Positions 6,481 through 8,910 of a DNA stretch of 8,910 nt are shown here, in pieces. Origin of the DNA: Chthoniobacterales bacterium (lineage in GTDB: Bacteria; Verrucomicrobiota; Verrucomicrobiia; Chthoniobacterales; UBA10450); the NCBI GenBank assembly GCA_013695905.1, contig JACCZQ010000454.1, positions 1 through 8,910 on the forward strand, written 5' to 3'. Under the pieces are notes generated by a model, which saw nothing but the letters and a program-made list of their open reading frames with translations, searched no databases and was not told the DNA's origin. Position 1 is the stretch's first letter. The number at the start of each line of letters is the position of its first letter. A program made the position numbers and the translations under genes.

Positions 6481-6732
6481 ATGCGGGCAATGACGCAGCT
6501 CTTAGAACGTGCTTTCGCCGAAGCCTCCAAGCTCTCCGAACGCGAACAGGATGCGGTCGCTTCGGTCGTTTTGGCCGAGCTCCAGTCGGAGCAGCGCTGG
6601 GCGGGCGCGTTCGCCTCCACGCAGGACGAGTTGGCGCGGATGGCGGAAGAAGCGCTGCGCGAGCTGGAGCGCGGTGAGACTCTTCCGCTGGCAGGGGTAA
6701 ACGGGGGTCACAACTTTGCATTCAATATTTGA
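6481..6732 (+). pseudogene. Antitoxin-like gene with 3' end replaced by repeat
   Basis: 83 codons. The body MTQLLERAFAEASKLSEREQ-DAVASVVLAELQSEQRW, then a helix with STQDELARMAEEALRELERG and ETLPL, resembles small antitoxin-like proteins that usually precede a RelE/ParE-type toxin gene. The better start is the second ATG (6490), since homologues begin M-T-x-LLE; ATG 6481 adds three residues. From about residue 73 the reading is GVNGGHNFAFNI, encoded by the repeat copy that starts at 6699, so the native C-terminus (which in such antitoxins contacts the toxin) is missing. No toxin gene follows; the repeat and the RAYT gene occupy its place. A CATAAT (6466-6471) just upstream could be a -10 element. 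Gene identity is moderately sure, truncation by the repeat quite sure; it may still yield a protein. Confidence 0.7.
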
Positions 6733-6789
6733 TTGACTGCGATCACATTGGCTGATTTCATGGCAACGCGATAACGCGGGCGTTGCGAG
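6699..6789 (+). repeat. Left-end repeat, copy A (dead duplicate)
   Basis: About 86 of 91 positions match copy B at 6801-6890, including the equivalent of the first six RAYT codons. At the start-codon position GATGGCG has become GATAACG, so this copy cannot start the protein. It also has one extra G in the GGGG run. Offset between copies is about 101 bases. It supplies the last 11 codons and stop of the antitoxin-like gene. Confidence 0.9.
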
Positions 6790-6800
6790 GGGACACGGGC

Positions 6801-6890
6801 AAACGGGGTCACATCTTTGCATTCAATATTTGATTGACTGCGATCACATTGGCTGATTTGATGGCAACGCGATGGCGCGGGCGTTGCGAG
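6801..6890 (+). repeat. Left-end repeat, copy B (functional, holds the RAYT start)
   Basis: Contains the 29-bp left inverted repeat (6804-6832), then about 39 bases of leader, then the RAYT start codon. The leader ends in a 7-bp stem, GCAACGC (6864-6870) with GCGTTGC (6881-6887), whose 10-base loop holds the ATG (6872-6874). Copy A preserves the same stem. Confidence 0.9.
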
Positions 6891-7923
6891 TGGAGTTTCC
6901 AGGCGCGTGGTATCATGTGACCGCGCGGGGCAATGAGCGTCGCGCGATCTTTCGCTCGGACCTGGACCGGAGTCGGTTCCTGGAGTTGCTGGGAGAATGC
7001 ACGGCGCGCTTTGGCTGGCGCCTGCACGCCTACGCGTTCATGCCCAATCACTACCACCTGATGGTGGAAACGCCCGCCGGCGGTCTGAGCCGCGCCATGC
7101 AGTGGCTCAATGTGAGTTACACGGTCTGGTTCAACCGGAAACAAGGGCGCTGTGGTCATCTGTTCCAAGGGCGATTCAAGGCGGTCCTGGTGGAGGCCGG
7201 ACAATGGGGGCTGGAATTGAGTCGCTACGTGCATCTGAATCCTGTGCGCGTGGCGCGCCTGGGCCTGGGCAAGGACGAACGAGCGCGATTGCGGAGTGGA
7301 CAAGGCAAGGCCGCCTCGCGGGCGCTGATCGCGGCGCGGCGCGAGGAGCTGAGGAAATTTCGCTGGAGTTCGTATCGCGCTTACATCGGCCTGGACAAGG
7401 CGCCGCCGTGGCTGGTGGTGGAGGAAGTGCGTGGGCGGGCTGGCGGAGCGCGGCGCAAATCTGCGGCAACGTATCGAGCGTATGTGGAGGAAGCGCTCCG
7501 GGACGGATTGGCGGAGAGCCCGCTGGAGCAGGTGGAAGCGCAACTGGTTTTGGGCGGAGCGGCGTTGCTGGAGAAGGTGCGTCGAATCCTGGGAAATGAC
7601 CGCCGCCGGGAACAGACTGGGGCGCGGGCGCTGCAGAGGCGTGAGTTCGGCGAAGTCACGGCCGTGGTCTCGGAGTTGAAGAACGAGCCATGGGAAAGTT
7701 TTCGGGATCGCTACGGAGATTGGGGGCGGGACCTGGCGCTCTGGCTGGGCCGGACGCAGTGTGGGATGACGCTGCGAGAGTTGGGCGAGGAAGCCGGCGG
7801 GATCGACTACGCGACGGTGAGCGCGGCGACGGCGCGCTGGAAGAAGCGAGTGGCAACCGATCGACAGCTGATGAAATTGCAGAATCGAGCGCTGCAAATA
7901 TTGAATGCAAAGATGTGACCCCG
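6804..7923 (+). mobile_element. RAYT element bounded by perfect 29-bp inverted repeats
   Basis: Left 6804-6832 and right 7895-7923 are exact reverse complements (CGGGGTCACATC... to ...GATGTGACCCCG). Between them is a single Y1-family transposase gene. The unit is 1120 bp. Its outermost GGGGTC/GACCCC matches the kind of end I associate with RAYT-linked repeats in other bacteria. Extra end copies lie outside on both sides: 6699 and 6364 on the left, 7937 and 7982 on the right. I see no clean target-site duplication, as expected for HUH-type transposition, which does not make one. Confidence 0.85.
6872..7918 (+). CDS. REP-associated tyrosine transposase (RAYT, Y1 HUH family)
   Basis: 348 residues, ATG 6872. 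Single-strand DNA transposase relative of IS200/IS605 TnpA, thought to bind, cut and spread REP-type hairpins. The HUH motif is His60-Tyr61-His62 in AFMPNHYHLMVETP; the catalytic nucleophile is Tyr119 in LSRYVHLNPVRVARL; the N-terminal GAWYHVTARGNERRAIF and HLFQGRFKAVLVE (96-108) are typical of the family. After residue 140 comes a basic helical extension, and near residues 290-325 TLRELGEEAGGIDYATVSAA-TARWKKRV looks like the DnaA-like helix-turn-helix found at the C-terminus of some RAYTs. All catalytic residues are intact. The last codons and the TGA (7916-7918) lie inside the right inverted repeat, giving the ending LQILNAKM. The start codon sits in a hairpin loop, so translation may be self-limited. 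No ribosome binding site is obvious. Confidence 0.95.
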   Translation: MARALRVEFPGAWYHVTARGNERRAIFRSDLDRSRFLELLGECTARFGWRLHAYAFMPNHYHLMVETPAGGLSRAMQWLNVSYTVWFNRKQGRCGHLFQGRFKAVLVEAGQWGLELSRYVHLNPVRVARLGLGKDERARLRSGQGKAASRALIAARREELRKFRWSSYRAYIGLDKAPPWLVVEEVRGRAGGARRKSAATYRAYVEEALRDGLAESPLEQVEAQLVLGGAALLEKVRRILGNDRRREQTGARALQRREFGEVTAVVSELKNEPWESFRDRYGDWGRDLALWLGRTQCGMTLRELGEEAGGIDYATVSAATARWKKRVATDRQLMKLQNRALQILNAKM

Positions 7924-7999
7924 ATTTGTTGTTGTCCTGCAAATATTGAATGCAAAGATGTGACCCCGATTTGTTGTTGTCATGACCCCGATTTGTTGT
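7892..7999 (+). repeat. Right-end tandem repeat: two perfect 45-bp units plus a partial third
   Basis: Units 7892-7936 and 7937-7981 are identical (CTGCAAATATTG... to ...GATTTGTTGTTGTC). A third, partial unit at 7982-7999 keeps ATGACCCCGATTTGTTGT. The units carry the right inverted repeat of the RAYT element and 13 bases of outside sequence (ATTTGTTGTTGTC), so the duplication includes flank as well as end. Confidence 0.95.
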
Positions 8000-8131
8000 C
8001 ACCGTTTGAGTCAATTCGTCAATTCGGATCGTGTCGCGAAAAGCCTTGACGCTCTCTTCGGCACCAGCGAATCACAATTGTGGCGCGATGGTTTATGCAT
8101 CCGCCGCCCGGCAACACAGAACATTTTTACC

Positions 8132-8140
8132 AGGAAAGGA
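8132..8140 (+). promoter_or_regulatory. Shine-Dalgarno sequence AGGAAAGGA
   Basis: AGGAAAGGA ends three bases before ATG 8144, with AGGA eight bases before it. It is the only strong ribosome binding site in the window and fixes the start of the right-edge gene. Confidence 0.7.
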
Positions 8141-8143
8141 AAC

Positions 8144-8910
8144 ATGCGTCACCTGCACACCGCCCCCTCCCCCGAGTCCCGCGTTAGCCTGTGCTTACGA
8201 GCCACGGAGCTGCCGCGCCTCCGTTTTGCGTCCCGCTCCACCTGGCTCGCCCCGCTTGCCGCGGCCCTGCTTTTGGGTGCCGCCAGCGCCGCCTCGGCAC
8301 AGACTTACACCTTCGTGAGCATCGCTGACAACACCGGGCCGTTCGTCGACTTTCAAGTTCCCAGCATCAACAACGCCGGCACGGTGGTGTTCAACGCGTT
8401 CCTCGCTGGCGGCGAGCAACGCATCGTCAGCGGCCCCGATCCGGTTACCGACGTCATAGCTACCACTGCGGGGCCGTATGATATCTTCGAATTCGCCCTT
8501 CCGGTCATCAACGACGCTGGGACCGCCTTATTCCTTGCCACGCTCGATGCTGGCGGGGAAGGCTACTTTACCGGCCCGGACCCCGTCGCCGACGCCTTCA
8601 TCACCAGTGCCGGCCCGTTTGATTTTTTCTTCGGGCCCGCGATCAACAACACGGGCACGGCGGTGGTCCACGCCGTCCTCGATGACGGCAGCGAGGGCCT
8701 CTTCACCGGCCCCAATCCTGCGACCGACACCGTCGTCAGCACCAATGGCAAGACCTACGCCTTCTTCGGCAATCCCAGCATCAACAACGCCGGCACGGTG
8801 GCGTTCGTTGGGGCACGCAGTGCCGGCGGACAGGCCATCGCCACCGGCCCCAACCCGGCCGACATCGTGGCCAATACCGACGGGAATTACTTCGGGTTCG
8901 CCGATCCCGA
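8144..8910 (+). CDS. Secreted NxxG tandem-repeat protein, 3' part beyond the window
   Basis: ATG 8144, 255 complete codons with no stop, running off the right edge. A long basic N-region (residues 1-33) precedes the hydrophobic core WLAPLAAALLLGAASAA and a likely cut after ASA (residue 52, before QTYTF). The mature part is made of repeats of about 46 residues. Each begins INN-AGTVVF or a variant at Ile75, Ile122, Ile167 and Ile213 (spacing 47, 45, 46), and continues with LD-G-GEGYFTGPDPVADAFIT-like segments and an aromatic F-x-FG turn. This is the pattern of 'NxxGxxxAF' tandem-repeat exported proteins, often with a C-terminal sorting anchor such as PEP-CTERM; the anchor would lie outside the window. 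A beta-propeller-like fold is an inference. Other readings of the same bases (for example plus strand 8031-8318) lack any domain. Role unknown, presumably outside the inner membrane or at the cell surface. Confidence 0.88.
   Translation, partial: MRHLHTAPSPESRVSLCLRATELPRLRFASRSTWLAPLAAALLLGAASAASAQTYTFVSIADNTGPFVDFQVPSINNAGTVVFNAFLAGGEQRIVSGPDPVTDVIATTAGPYDIFEFALPVINDAGTALFLATLDAGGEGYFTGPDPVADAFITSAGPFDFFFGPAINNTGTAVVHAVLDDGSEGLFTGPNPATDTVVSTNGKTYAFFGNPSINNAGTVAFVGARSAGGQAIATGPNPADIVANTDGNYFGFADP

Noticed and set aside
7892..7999. CRISPR-like array
   Set aside because: The 45-bp units are directly adjacent with no spacers, and match the inverted repeat of the RAYT element.
6809..8014. 401-codon minus-strand frame
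   Set aside because: Antisense to the RAYT gene and its repeats; Arg/Pro/His/Gln-rich without any motif.
8046..8074. Promoter for the right-edge gene (TTGACG at 8046)
   Set aside because: A good -35 match, but nothing resembling a -10 element at the right distance.
8031..8318. 95-codon plus-strand frame before the right-edge gene
   Set aside because: Pro/Arg/Cys-rich out-of-frame reading over the signal-peptide region; the frame from 8144 has a ribosome binding site and clear repeats.

Overview
The window looks like GC-rich chromosomal DNA from a verrucomicrobial bacterium, probably a soil or freshwater lineage, possibly from a metagenome. This assignment is inferred from three things. Families of near-perfect hairpins between genes (AACGTTGAACG-type, CAGGAGCAGGAT-type and GGCGACAGGAGTGTCGCC-type) are, as far as I recall, typical of Verrucomicrobiota. 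GTG/TTG starts are frequent and Shine-Dalgarno signals mostly absent. The right edge carries a secreted NxxG-repeat protein. No rRNA or other taxonomic marker is present.

Left block (1-5360): a DUF6572-like protein runs leftward off the window. It diverges from a secreted protein of unknown function, with a 32-bp-arm hairpin filling the gap. After a second hairpin come queF (preQ0 reductase of queuosine synthesis) and chrA (chromate-transporter family), joined by a GTGA start/stop overlap. A third hairpin is translated into the N-terminus of ChrA. After a 92-bp gap with a plausible promoter comes a 601-residue fusion of a low-molecular-weight tyrosine phosphatase with serine hydroxymethyltransferase (GlyA), then a 68-residue protein of unknown function.

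Middle (5361-6480): a gene-poor stretch holds a 24-codon signal-peptide stub on the minus strand that ends inside a GGGGTCAGTCCTGA motif. An unknown five-helix membrane protein follows, and an inverted partner of that motif lies beyond it. The membrane gene is therefore bracketed by what look like worn repeat ends.

Right block (6481-8143): an antitoxin-like gene has its last 11 codons replaced by repeat sequence, and no toxin follows. Next is a RAYT (REP-associated Y1 transposase) with intact HYH and Tyr motifs. It is flanked by a perfect 29-bp inverted repeat. The left end is duplicated about 101 bp upstream, including a dead copy of the transposase start. The right end is duplicated as a perfect 45-bp tandem repeat plus a partial third copy. 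The gene's own stop codon lies inside the right inverted repeat.

Right edge (8144-8910): start of a secreted protein built from about 46-residue NxxG repeats, with the only clear Shine-Dalgarno sequence in the window. It runs off the end.

The most notable items are the phosphatase-SHMT fusion, the layered RAYT element with its truncated neighbours, and three unrelated hairpin families each placed at a gene boundary.
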